Positions 42,615-51,398 of a stretch of DNA of 64,000 bases are shown here, piece by piece. Position 1 is the stretch's first letter. Each line of letters begins with the position of its first letter. This stretch comes from Nocardia alba NBRC 108234 (GTDB lineage: Bacteria; Actinomycetota; Actinomycetes; Mycobacteriales; Mycobacteriaceae). The stretch lies in the NCBI RefSeq assembly GCF_001612665.1, contig NZ_BDAX01000018.1:124001-188000 (forward strand). Reading direction: 5' to 3'. Made by a program: the position numbers and the translations under genes. The notes beneath the pieces were generated by a model. It saw nothing but the letters and a program-made list of their open reading frames with translations. It did not search any database and was not told the origin of the DNA.

Positions 42615-43954
42615 TTTCCGGTAGCGGAGACAGGTTGGTGGGCAAAGGAATTCGCGGGCTCGGGCAGACCGAGGTGACCGCGCAGGGTGGTGTGTTCGTA
42701 TTCGCGGCGAAAGAGCCTGCGCCGGCGCAGTTCGGGGACCACCTGGTCGACGAAGTCAGTCAGGTAGCCGGGCAGCACGGCCGGGATGATGGTGAAGCCG
42801 TCGATGCCCGCGTTGCGATGCCACAGTTCGATGTGGTCGGCGACCGTCTGCGGTGTGCCGATCACCACGCGATGGCCGCCGAGGAACTCGGTGAGCAGTT
42901 GCCGCACGGTGTGGCCGGTTTCGACGGCGTAGCCGGTGAGCGAGGCGAAGAACCCCTGTGGGCCGATCCGGTCGGCGGGCAGCACGGTGAGATGGTGCGG
43001 CAGCGGGGCGTCGAGGTCGAGTTCGACGTCGGGATAGCCCAGCCAGCGAGCGAACTGGCGTACCGGGGCGCTGTCGGGGTGCAGGCGGCCCTGTAATTCG
43101 TCGAACCGTGCGCGCGCCTCGGCCTCGGTGGACCCGATCACCGGGACCAGCCCGGGCAGGATCCGGATCGCGTCGCCGTCACGGCCGGATGCCACTGCCG
43201 CCGCCCGGATCTCGGCCGAGAAGCCGCGCGCGGCCGACAGGCTGAGCTGGGTCGTATAGATCGCCTCGGCGTGCGCGGCCGCGAAGGCCCGGCCCTGTGG
43301 GGACGCTCCGGCCTGCACGAGAACGGGGCGGCCCTGCGGGGAGCGCAGCACGTTCAGTGGCCCGGCGACGGAGTAGAACTCGCCATGATGGTCCACCGCG
43401 TGCACGCGATCCGGGTCGGCGAAGACACCGGCTTCCTGATCGCCGATCAGCGCGCCGGATTCCCAACTGTCCCATAGCTTCTCAGTCAACGAGACGTACT
43501 CGGCGGCACGTCGGTACCGTGCGTCGCGGTCGGGCAACTCGGCGATGCCGAAGTTGCGGGCGGCGTTGGGTTCGAAGGTGGTGACCACGTTCCAGCCGGC
43601 CCTGCCGCCACTGACGTGATCGAGCGAGAGGATCCGCCGAGCCAGGTTGTAGGGCAGGTTCAGCGACGTGGTCGCGGTAGGGATGAGCCCGATCCGCTCG
43701 GTCGTCACGGCCAGCGCCGAACTGAGCAGGATCGGGTCGAGGGTGGCGGCGGGTGCTCGGGCGATGCCGGGCTGCTGCACCGGGATATCGGGGAACAGCA
43801 GGCCGTCGAGTCCGCCGCGTTCGGCTTCGGCTGCGACCCGCTGGTAGTGCCCGAGCTGGATGAACGCGTCGGCGGGCAGGGTCGGTTCCAGCCAGGCGGC
43901 CGGGTGGTACCCGGCGCTACCGACGTTGACGAGGAAATGCAGTCTGCGGGCCAT
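42611..43954 (-). CDS. NtaA/SnaA/DszA-family FMNH2-dependent monooxygenase (447 aa)
   Basis: LHFLVNVGSAGYHPAAWL, LLFPDIPVQQPGIARAP, SLDHVSGGRAGWNVVTT (110-126), NAARNFG (130-136), VLVQAGASPQGRAFAAAHAEAIYTTQ, HRVVIGTPQTVADHIELWHRNAGIDGFTIIPA and the tail RRLFRREYEHTTLRGHLGLPEP. All catalytic landmarks kept. ATG shares a base with the stop of the next LLM (TGATG), so two LLM proteins are made in step. The frame is open far upstream, but only this start fits the family. Confidence 0.88.
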   Translation of the reverse strand: MARRLHFLVNVGSAGYHPAAWLEPTLPADAFIQLGHYQRVAAEAERGGLDGLLFPDIPVQQPGIARAPAATLDPILLSSALAVTTERIGLIPTATTSLNLPYNLARRILSLDHVSGGRAGWNVVTTFEPNAARNFGIAELPDRDARYRRAAEYVSLTEKLWDSWESGALIGDQEAGVFADPDRVHAVDHHGEFYSVAGPLNVLRSPQGRPVLVQAGASPQGRAFAAAHAEAIYTTQLSLSAARGFSAEIRAAAVASGRDGDAIRILPGLVPVIGSTEAEARARFDELQGRLHPDSAPVRQFARWLGYPDVELDLDAPLPHHLTVLPADRIGPQGFFASLTGYAVETGHTVRQLLTEFLGGHRVVIGTPQTVADHIELWHRNAGIDGFTIIPAVLPGYLTDFVDQVVPELRRRRLFRREYEHTTLRGHLGLPEPANSFAHQPVSATGK

Positions 43955-45297
43955 CAGGCAACCCCTTCGGCGATAGTGCCCCGGTAGGTGGGGACGGGCA
44001 GGCCGAGGTGACCGCGCAGGGTGGTCGCCTCGTACTCGGTGCGGAACACGCCGCGCCGGCGCAGGATCGGCACGACACCGTCGACGAAGTCGTCGAAGCC
44101 GCCGGGCAGGACATCGGGCATCAGGTTGAAGCCGTCGGCGATGCCCGCCTCGACCCAGTCGATGATCGCGTCGGCGACCTGTTCCGGGGTGCCGGTGACG
44201 ATGCGGTGGCCCGCGCCGCCGCCGAGACGCCGCAGCAGTTGGCGCACTGTCAGATTCTCCCGACGGGCCAGGCCGAGAGCGATCTTGTAGAAGGTCTGCG
44301 ACCCGCCCGCCTCGTCGGGGTCGGCCAGCAGGTGCCACGGGAGCGGTCCGTCGAGGGTGAGGTCGTCGCGGTCGACGCCGAGTTGGGTGGCCAGCCGATC
44401 GAGCGCGTATTCCGGTGGGACCAGCTCGGCCAGCAGTTCGCGGCGCTGGGCGGCCTCGGCTTCGGTGGACCCGAGCACAGTGGACAGGCCGGGCAGGATC
44501 AGAACATCCTCGGCCCTTCGCCCGTAACCGACGGCACGGGCCTTCACGTCGCGGTAATACTCCCCCGCTTCGTCGGCGGTCTGCGCGGCGGTGAAGATCA
44601 CCTCGCCGACCCGGGCGGCCAGCGCCCGACCGTCTTTCGACGCACCGGCCTGCACGACCACCGGTTCGCCCTGGGGCGAGCGCGGGACATTCAGCGGACC
44701 GGCCACATCGAAGTGCGGGCCGTGGTGGTCGACGGCGTGGATGCGCGCGTAGTCGGCGAAACGGTGTGTCGCCTTGTCGCCGATCAGCGCGTCGGGTTCC
44801 CAGCTGTTCCAGAGCGCGCGCACCACCTCGACGAATTCGGCGGCGCGTTCGTAGCGGGCGCCGTGGGCCGGTTCGGCGTCGAAGCCGAAGTTGCGCGCGG
44901 CGTCGGCTCCGGCGGTGGTGACCACGTTCCAGCCGGTGCGGCCACCGCTGAGCAGGTCGAGCGAGGCGAAGCGGCGCGCGACGTCGTAGGGGTCGTTGTA
45001 GCTCGACGACAGGGTGGCGATCAGGCCGACATGCTCGGTCGCCGCGGCGAGCGCGGCCAGGATCACCGACGGTTCGAGGCTGTTGAACGGCCGGTACCGG
45101 ATGTCCTCGCGGATGGCGGGCCCGTCGGCGAGGAAGATCGCGTCGAACGTGGCTTCCTCGGCGCGGCGGGCGATGCGCACATAGTGGTCGAGGCCGAAAC
45201 TCGCGGCGGGGTCGGTGCCGGGGAAGCGCCACGAGCCGCCGAAGACCCCCGCGTTGAGAATATTGACATTGAGGTGCACCTGTCGGCGTCCGGTCAC
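43954..45297 (-). CDS. NtaA/SnaA/DszA-family FMNH2-dependent monooxygenase (447 aa)
   Basis: Also 447 residues: VHLNVNILNAGVFGGSW, FDAIFLADGPAIRED, SLDLLSGGRTGWNVVTT (112-128), DAARNFG, VVVQAGASKDGRALAARVGEVIF, GHRIVTGTPEQVADAIIDWVEAGIADGFNLMPD and RGVFRTEYEATTLRGHLGLP. GTG start overlaps the stop of the DszC-like gene (GTGA). Close in phrase to 25061-26359. Likely acts on a substrate delivered by importer C, or on the product of the DszC-like enzyme. Confidence 0.88.
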   Translation of the reverse strand: MTGRRQVHLNVNILNAGVFGGSWRFPGTDPAASFGLDHYVRIARRAEEATFDAIFLADGPAIREDIRYRPFNSLEPSVILAALAAATEHVGLIATLSSSYNDPYDVARRFASLDLLSGGRTGWNVVTTAGADAARNFGFDAEPAHGARYERAAEFVEVVRALWNSWEPDALIGDKATHRFADYARIHAVDHHGPHFDVAGPLNVPRSPQGEPVVVQAGASKDGRALAARVGEVIFTAAQTADEAGEYYRDVKARAVGYGRRAEDVLILPGLSTVLGSTEAEAAQRRELLAELVPPEYALDRLATQLGVDRDDLTLDGPLPWHLLADPDEAGGSQTFYKIALGLARRENLTVRQLLRRLGGGAGHRIVTGTPEQVADAIIDWVEAGIADGFNLMPDVLPGGFDDFVDGVVPILRRRGVFRTEYEATTLRGHLGLPVPTYRGTIAEGVA

Positions 45298-46484
45298 GGC
45301 TGTTCCTCCTTGGCGCGGCCGGCCGCCAATGCGGCGCGACCGAGATCGGCGAGAACGAAATCGCTCTGCGGGAAGTGGATTCGCCCGACCATGGCGTCGC
45401 GATGGTGGCGTTCGAGTGGATGCCGACGGTCGAGGCCGGGGTTTCCGGTCAGGTCGAGTGCGGATTCGGTGACCCGGATGGCGGTGGCGGTGGCGACGTG
45501 TTTGGCCAGTGCGGGCAGGCGCGAGTGCTCGTCGTCGGCCAGGCTCGCCACGCCCTGGCAGACCAGTGCGCGGCTGGTCTGGATCCAGGCTTCGATCTCC
45601 CCCACCCGGTCGTGGAACCGTGGCACGGTGGCCAGCGAATCACCCAGTGCGGTGGGCACTCTGGTGTGCAGGTAGCGCACGAGCCAGTCCCGCGCCGCGA
45701 TCGCGACGCCGTTGTAGTTCGCGGCCAGTAGCAGCGGCAGCGCCTGACGCCCCGCTCGGCGGATCTTCGTGGTGCCGTCGTTGGGGTCGCGCAGATCGAC
45801 GAGTCTGGCGTCGGCGACGACCGTGCCGTCGAAGACCACCGACTGGGTGTCGGAGGCGCGCAGGCCCAGGTGATTCCAGGTCGGTTCGACGTGCCAGTCG
45901 GTGGCGGTGCGGTCGAGCAGGAAGGTCGCCACCCGTGGGTTCGGTTCGGCGGTACTGGTGGTGACGGTGAACCAGCTCAGTCCGGAAATGCCGGTGGCGT
46001 AGGCCTTTTCGCCGTCGATGCGCCACTCGCCGGACGACAGCCTGGTGGCGGTGGTGGCCGGGATGCCGCCGCGGGAGAGGCTGCCCAGTTCGCGTTCGAC
46101 GGCGAGACCGTTGATCAGCGCGCCGTCGGTAGCTGCCGAGCGCAGCACCCGCTCCTTCAGCTCGGCGGGCCACGGGCTGTCGTCACGGAGCAGGCTCAGA
46201 TGGTTGGTGTAATTCCATTGCAGGATCAGGCCGACCGACGGGTCGGCGGCGCCGACGCGCTCGATCACCTCGACCGCCTCGGCCAGACCCGCGCCGAGAC
46301 CGCCGTATTCCACCGGAACCACGAGCGCGGGCGCGCCGATCGCGCGCAGCGCCTCGAAGGCGGCGAACGGAAAGGCCCCCGCCCGGTCGTGTTCGGCGGC
46401 GCGATCCGCGATCAGCGCGAGGGCGTCGGCGAACGCGTCCTGCTCCAGACCGTGCACGGTGTGTGCTGGTGCCACAGCTGTCAT
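45294..46484 (-). CDS. DszC/SfnB-like flavin monooxygenase or acyl-CoA dehydrogenase-like protein
   Basis: 396 residues from ATG 46482-46484 (GGAGAG upstream). Acyl-CoA-dehydrogenase fold: VPVEYGGLGAG, VGLILQWNYTNHLSLL, GEKAYATGISGLSWF (158-172), PTWNHLGLRASDTQSVVFDG (201-220), and the C-terminal DLTGNPGLDRRHPLERHHRDAMVGRIHFPQSDF. It keeps the HxxDxxxxR-type tail of DszC relatives but has 'NHLGLRASDTQ' in place of the 'DGxGQRxTxSGT' found in the other three copies, so it is the most divergent. First gene of the operon down to 40525. Confidence 0.83.
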   Translation of the reverse strand: MTAVAPAHTVHGLEQDAFADALALIADRAAEHDRAGAFPFAAFEALRAIGAPALVVPVEYGGLGAGLAEAVEVIERVGAADPSVGLILQWNYTNHLSLLRDDSPWPAELKERVLRSAATDGALINGLAVERELGSLSRGGIPATTATRLSSGEWRIDGEKAYATGISGLSWFTVTTSTAEPNPRVATFLLDRTATDWHVEPTWNHLGLRASDTQSVVFDGTVVADARLVDLRDPNDGTTKIRRAGRQALPLLLAANYNGVAIAARDWLVRYLHTRVPTALGDSLATVPRFHDRVGEIEAWIQTSRALVCQGVASLADDEHSRLPALAKHVATATAIRVTESALDLTGNPGLDRRHPLERHHRDAMVGRIHFPQSDFVLADLGRAALAAGRAKEEQP

Positions 46485-46777
46485 GCGGATGTCACTCTCC
46501 TGGTCGCGTCCCGACCACTCGGCGGCGGTCGAACGCAGATCTGTGCGGCGCACCGGAATTCACCGGAAAGGGAATCGGGGCGCGATGAAGTGGATCGCCG
46601 AAATCAGCGACGACAGGGCGGAGCCGGGATGGCGGCCTCGATCCGGATATTCGACAATTCCACGAGACCTCCTTTCCACGTTCGGCATCCGCGATCCAGT
46701 ATCGGAACCTCCGATGCCGACGAACAAGACAGCCGGTCTACCGGATTCGTTCAGTTTTTCTCGATCCTCGACCGCGA
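46485..46777. promoter_or_regulatory. Promoter region of the 46484-to-40525 operon
   Basis: 293 bases after lysR on the minus strand. It holds GTTCAGTTTT (46749-46758), an A/T-rich 10-mer also present in the importer C/D intergenic region at 53112-53121. No certain -10/-35 pair. Confidence 0.35.
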
Positions 46778-47683
46778 TCAGGACGCCAACTGCTCGGGTG
46801 CGGCGATGGTGCGCAGCATCCGAATGGCGGCGGCGACAGCGGGCCTTTCCAAGGAGGCCTGCCGGTAGGTCACGCCCACCTGACGCGACCCGTTGGCGAC
46901 GGTGCAGGCGATCAGGTGGCGGTACTCCGGTGGTACCGACATCTCCGGTACCACCGCCACCCCGAGCCCGTGGTCGACGATCTCGGCCATCCCGGCGAAG
47001 GTGCCGCTGCGATGCTCGATCCGCGGGGCGAACCCGGCCTCACGGCAGGCGTACATCACCGACACGATCGACGGCGCGCCGTCACGGGCGGCGATCCAGT
47101 CGGCGTCGCGGACCGCGGACAAGCCCTGCTGGCGGGCCCGTTCCCGCAGGCCGGGCGGGGCGAGTAGCACGAGCGGATCGTCGAACAGGTACTCCGAGGA
47201 CAGCCCGAGCGGCAGATCGCGAGCCCGGAACGAATACGAATAGGTGATGGCGATATCGACCTCTTGCTGGCGTACTGCGGGTACCGCGTCCACCGGGATC
47301 AAGTCGACCACCTGCACCCGCAGACCCGGATTCTCGTTCATCAGTCGCGCCGCGGCGGGCAGCGCGAGCCGGGTCTGCGCGGTGCGGAAGGTGGCCAGGG
47401 TGAGCACGCCGGTGATGGCCTCGGCGGTCGCCGCCACCGCGCTCTCGGCTTCCTCGAGCGCGGTGATGATCCGCGAGGTGTAGTCCACCAGGACCCGACC
47501 GGCATGGGTCAGGCGCAGCACCCGGCCCTCGCGGCGGGTGAGCACAGCGCCCACTTCCTCTTCCAGGATGCGCAATTGTTGCGATACCGCCGACGTGGTG
47601 ATCCCGTGCAATTCCGATACGGCGGTCATGGTGGTTCGCTCGGCGAGATCACGCAACAAAACAAGGCGTCGAATGTCGTACAT
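46778..47683 (-). CDS. LysR-family transcriptional regulator
   Basis: 301 residues. HTH at about 1-65: MYDIRRLVLLRDLAERTTMTAVSELHGITTSAVSQQLRILEEEVGAVLTRREGR. Effector domain from GVLTLATFRTAQ. ATG after GAGGAA. It stands between importer C (upstream, 111-base gap) and the DszC-like/LLM/aldo-keto operon (downstream), all on the minus strand, so it probably controls one or both. It shares a layout with the LysR at 18902-19861, hinting that both derive from one ancestral cluster regulator. Confidence 0.9.
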   Translation of the reverse strand: MYDIRRLVLLRDLAERTTMTAVSELHGITTSAVSQQLRILEEEVGAVLTRREGRVLRLTHAGRVLVDYTSRIITALEEAESAVAATAEAITGVLTLATFRTAQTRLALPAAARLMNENPGLRVQVVDLIPVDAVPAVRQQEVDIAITYSYSFRARDLPLGLSSEYLFDDPLVLLAPPGLRERARQQGLSAVRDADWIAARDGAPSIVSVMYACREAGFAPRIEHRSGTFAGMAEIVDHGLGVAVVPEMSVPPEYRHLIACTVANGSRQVGVTYRQASLERPAVAAAIRMLRTIAAPEQLAS

Positions 47684-47794
47684 GAATTCCTCGCTTCGAC
47701 CGGGTGGCTTCCGGATTCGCCCATCATCGGGCAGTACCGACCTTCCAGGAAATCCTTACGATCAGAGCGATTCTGTGCAGCTCTACTACGCCGA

Positions 47795-49570
47795 TCACGC
47801 CACCACGGCGGCGACAGCGGCACGGTCGGGCTCACCGGCGGGTACCGCGTCGAGCAACCGTCGGGTGTAGTCCTGGGTCGGTTGCTCGAAAACGTCGGTG
47901 ACCGAACCGGATTCGACCACCGCGCCCGCGCGCATCACCGTCACCTCGTCGGCGACCAGTCGCACCACACCGAGATCGTGAGTGATGAACAGGTAGGTGA
48001 GGCCCTGCTGGTGCTGGAGATCGACGAGCAGACGCAGGATCTGCGCCTGTACCGAGACGTCGAGGGCCGAGACCGCCTCGTCGAGGACGAGCACGCGTGG
48101 TCCGGCGGCGAGCGCACGCGCCACCGCGACGCGTTGACGCTGACCGCCGGAGAGTTCGGCGGGTCTGCGCGCCAGGTGTTCTCGCGACAGCGCCACATCG
48201 TCGAGCAGTTCGCGCACCCGCTCGTGTCGTCGCGGGCCACGCGGGAGCAGCCCGAGCGCGACCAGTGGTTCGGCGATGATCTGCGCCACGGTGAACTTCG
48301 GATCCAGGGAGGAATACGGGTTCTGGTAGACGAATTGGATCTCGCGCCGGATCGGACGAAGCTTCCCGCGCGAGAGCCCGTCGATGCGGGCGCCGTCGAA
48401 CCACACCTGGCCCGAGTCCGGTGCGGTGAACCCCGCGGCGATCCGCGCGACGGTCGACTTGCCCGCCCCCGATTCCCCCACCAGCGCGTGGGTGGTCCCC
48501 GCGCGGACGGCCAGGCTGACCCGGTCGACCGCGCGCACGCCACCGTGCGCGAAGGTCTTGGTCAGTTCCCTGACCTCGAGCAGCGCCCGCGTGGCTTTCG
48601 GCGCAGGCGTCGCCCGCTCCGGTGACGAACCGATGACCGTCGGTGGCGTCAGCACACGGCCGGTCGACGATCCCGTTCCCGTCGAAGAAGCCGACCCGGG
48701 TTTCGGTGTCGCACCGGGCGAGGGTCGACCCCCGGATTCGAGTCGGGTTCCGGTGCTCGTCAGACGGGTGCTGTGGCGAGTGGGTGCCGCCGCGACGAGT
48801 CGACGCGTGTAGTCGTGGCGAGGATCGGTGACGATGCGGGCGGCGGGTCCCTCCTCGACGATGCGTCCGTGCTGCATCACGATCAAGCGATCGGAGCGTT
48901 CGGCGGCCACTCCCAGGTCGTGGGTGACCAGCAGTACGCCGAGGCCGAGGGTGTCGCGCAGGTGGGCCAGGTGATCGAGGATCACCTTCTGCACGGTGAC
49001 GTCCAGGGCCGAGGTCGGCTCGTCGGCCACCAGCAGGGCCGGGTCGTTGGCCAGCGCGATGGCGATGAGCACCCGCTGTTTCATGCCACCGGACAGCTCG
49101 TGCGGATACTGCCGGTACACCCGTTGCGGGTCGCGCAGTCCCGCTGTGGCCAGTTTCGCCACCGCGAGTTCACGACCGGGCCCGGATTCGACGCGGCGGT
49201 GCAGCCGCAATGCCTCGAGCACCTGGGCGCCGACGCGTTTGACCGGGTTCAGCGAGGTGCCGGGGTCCTGGGGCACGAACCCGACGAACGGTCCGCGCAA
49301 CCGCGCGAGTTCGCGGTCTTTCCAGCGGGCGGTGTCGTGCCCGTTCAGTTCCAGCGCGGTGGCCTCGACCCGCGCCGACGGGGGCAGCAGGCGCAGCGCG
49401 GCGTGGATGGTGGTGCTCTTGCCCGACCCGGATTCACCCACGATCGAGACGAATTCGCCGCGGCCGACCGTCAAGGACACTCCGTCGACCGCCGCCCGCC
49501 CGTCCGCGCCGCGGGTGCGGTAGCGCACGGTCAGGTCCTCGACCCGCAGCAGGGTGTGCTTCTCGCTCAT
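47795..49570 (-). CDS. Importer C: dual-domain ABC ATPase with long inter-domain linker
   Basis: 591 residues, 35-40 longer than the other three dual ATPases. Domain 1: SIVGESGSGKSTTIH, LSGGMKQRVLIAIALAND, LLVADEPTSALDVTVQ. Domain 2: ALVGESGAGKSTVAR, LSGGQRQRVAVARALAAG, VLVLDEAVSALDVSVQ. The extra length is a Ser/Thr/Gly/Pro-rich linker of about 60 residues between the domains (from HSTRLTSTGTRLESGG to PAPKATRALLEV). ATG 49568-49570; its first bases overlap the DppC-like gene's stop (ATGA). Confidence 0.92.
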   Translation of the reverse strand: MSEKHTLLRVEDLTVRYRTRGADGRAAVDGVSLTVGRGEFVSIVGESGSGKSTTIHAALRLLPPSARVEATALELNGHDTARWKDRELARLRGPFVGFVPQDPGTSLNPVKRVGAQVLEALRLHRRVESGPGRELAVAKLATAGLRDPQRVYRQYPHELSGGMKQRVLIAIALANDPALLVADEPTSALDVTVQKVILDHLAHLRDTLGLGVLLVTHDLGVAAERSDRLIVMQHGRIVEEGPAARIVTDPRHDYTRRLVAAAPTRHSTRLTSTGTRLESGGRPSPGATPKPGSASSTGTGSSTGRVLTPPTVIGSSPERATPAPKATRALLEVRELTKTFAHGGVRAVDRVSLAVRAGTTHALVGESGAGKSTVARIAAGFTAPDSGQVWFDGARIDGLSRGKLRPIRREIQFVYQNPYSSLDPKFTVAQIIAEPLVALGLLPRGPRRHERVRELLDDVALSREHLARRPAELSGGQRQRVAVARALAAGPRVLVLDEAVSALDVSVQAQILRLLVDLQHQQGLTYLFITHDLGVVRLVADEVTVMRAGAVVESGSVTDVFEQPTQDYTRRLLDAVPAGEPDRAAVAAVVA

Positions 49571-50445
49571 CGCTTCTCTCCCAACGCTCGCCCGATTCGA
49601 TTGGTGGACAGCACGACCACGGCGATCACGATGCCGGGCAGCAACGAGATCCACGGGTAGGTGGCCAGGTAGTCCCTGCCCTCGGAGACCGCGAGGCCCC
49701 ATTCCGGGTCAGGGGGCGGTGCGCCGTAGCCGAGGAAGCCCAGCGCTGCCACGGCCAGCACCGCCGTTCCGCATTCGAGCGCGGCCAGCGACAGCACCGC
49801 CGAGACCGAGTTCGGCAGCACGTGCCGGAGCACGACTCGACCGAAACCCGCACCGGAGCCGTACGCGGCCTCGACGTAGTCGGTGCCCGCGACCTTGAGC
49901 ACCTCGGCGCGCATCACCCGCGCGAAGGCCGCCACTGCCGAGATACCGACGGCGACAGCGATATTCACCGTGCCGTAGCCGAGCGCGGTGACCACCGTCA
50001 TCGCCAGCAGCAGGCTCGGGATAGCCAGGAGCACATCGACGAAACGCATGATCACCGCGTCGAACCGACCGCCGACGAATCCGCTGAGCAGCCCGATCGT
50101 CGACCCGATCACGAAACCCAGCGCCACCGCGAGCAGGGTCGCGGTGAGCGTGGTCGAGGTGCCGTAGATGGTGCGGGCGAGCAGGTCGCGACCGAGGCGG
50201 TCGGTGCCGAACAGGTGCTCGAGACTCGGCGCGCTGAAGCTGGCGTTCGAATCCCCCTCCAGCGGTGAGTATTTCGTGAACCACGACGGGACCAGGGCCC
50301 AGGCGAGCACGATGACGATCACCAGCCAGGCCATGGCATGCCCCGGCGCGGCGGTGAGCACCCCGATCCCGGCGCGTACCCGATCGGGAACCGTCGGCGC
50401 CGCGCCGGTGTTCTTATCGGCGATGTCGTTGTCGAGGAGGGTCAT
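49567..50445 (-). CDS. Importer C: DppC-like ABC permease
   Basis: 292 residues: first helix MAWLVIVIVLAWALVPSWF, LEHLFGTDRLGRDLLARTIYG, helices LTATLLAVALGFVIGSTIG and VDVLLAIPSLLLAMTVVTALGYG, coupling loop MRAEVLKVAGTDYVEAAYGSG, and GYGAPPPDPEWGLAVSEGRDYL. ATG 50443-50445 overlaps the stop of the DppB-like gene (ATGA). Confidence 0.92.
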   Translation of the reverse strand: MTLLDNDIADKNTGAAPTVPDRVRAGIGVLTAAPGHAMAWLVIVIVLAWALVPSWFTKYSPLEGDSNASFSAPSLEHLFGTDRLGRDLLARTIYGTSTTLTATLLAVALGFVIGSTIGLLSGFVGGRFDAVIMRFVDVLLAIPSLLLAMTVVTALGYGTVNIAVAVGISAVAAFARVMRAEVLKVAGTDYVEAAYGSGAGFGRVVLRHVLPNSVSAVLSLAALECGTAVLAVAALGFLGYGAPPPDPEWGLAVSEGRDYLATYPWISLLPGIVIAVVVLSTNRIGRALGEKR

Positions 50446-51395
50446 GCGGCTGTCCTTGCTCGCACACGGGACCGCAGCCGCGGATCCACCAGCGGATAGA
50501 CGAGATCGACCAGGAAGTTCACCGTGACGAACACCAGCGCGGCGAACACCACCACCGCCTGTACCAGCGGCACGTCCTGGGTGCGGACGGCCGTCTCGGT
50601 CAGTCGGCCCAATCCCGCACGGGAGAACACGGTTTCGACGATCACCGCGCCGGCGAGCAGATTGCCGAAGGTGACGCCCGCGATGGTGAGCGCGGGTAGG
50701 GCGGCGTTCTTCAACACCTCCCGCACCAGCACCCACAGCCGCGTCGCGCCCTTGGCCACCGACACCGTGACATACCCGGCGTGCAGTTCGGCGTCGAAGT
50801 TCTTGATCAGCAACTGCGCGATCGGCGCCGACACCGGGATCGCCAGTGTCACCGCGGGCAGCACCAGCGATCCGAAGCCCTCGTTGCCGATCGGCGGGAA
50901 CCAGCCCAGCTGGAACGAGAACACCTGCAACAGTGCGAGTCCCACCAGGAAGACGGGCACCGACACTCCCGCCGCGGGCAGGGTCGCGACCAGGTCCGCG
51001 ACCCATCTGGTGCGGGTGTAGCCCGCGGTGGCGGCGACGGCGAAGGCCAGCGCCACGGCAAGGACCAGCGCGGCGCCCGCCAGCAGAGCCGTGTGTGGCA
51101 GCACCGACACGATCAGCGGCCAGACCTGCTCACCGGTGCGGGTCGAGACGCCGAAGTCACCGGTCACCGCCGCGAACAACCGATGGGTGTACTGCCCGAG
51201 CAGATCCTGGTCGAGGCCGAAGTACTGCCGGGAGTTGTGTTTGTCCTGCTCGGAGATCAGGTCACCCTGCGACGGGTCGAACAGGAAGTCGACCGAGTCG
51301 TAGGGCAGCACGAACAGCAGTACGAAGGTGAGGGTGTAGGCGCCCCACACCACGAACACCGCCTGCCCCAGTTTGGCGAGCACATAGCGCGACAT
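50442..51395 (-). CDS. Importer C: DppB-like ABC permease
   Basis: 317 residues: MSRYVLAKLGQAVFVVWGAYTLTFVLLFVLP, YFGLDQDLLGQYTHRLFAAVTGDFG, about six membrane segments, VETVFSRAGLGRLTETAVRTQDVPLVQ and a C-terminal basic stretch RLRSRVRARTAA. It starts three bases after the binding-protein stop. The SQGDLISEQDKHNSRQYFGLD loop replaces the longer 'Ala/Gly' loop of importer A. Confidence 0.92.
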   Translation of the reverse strand: MSRYVLAKLGQAVFVVWGAYTLTFVLLFVLPYDSVDFLFDPSQGDLISEQDKHNSRQYFGLDQDLLGQYTHRLFAAVTGDFGVSTRTGEQVWPLIVSVLPHTALLAGAALVLAVALAFAVAATAGYTRTRWVADLVATLPAAGVSVPVFLVGLALLQVFSFQLGWFPPIGNEGFGSLVLPAVTLAIPVSAPIAQLLIKNFDAELHAGYVTVSVAKGATRLWVLVREVLKNAALPALTIAGVTFGNLLAGAVIVETVFSRAGLGRLTETAVRTQDVPLVQAVVVFAALVFVTVNFLVDLVYPLVDPRLRSRVRARTAA

Positions 51396-51398
51396 CGG

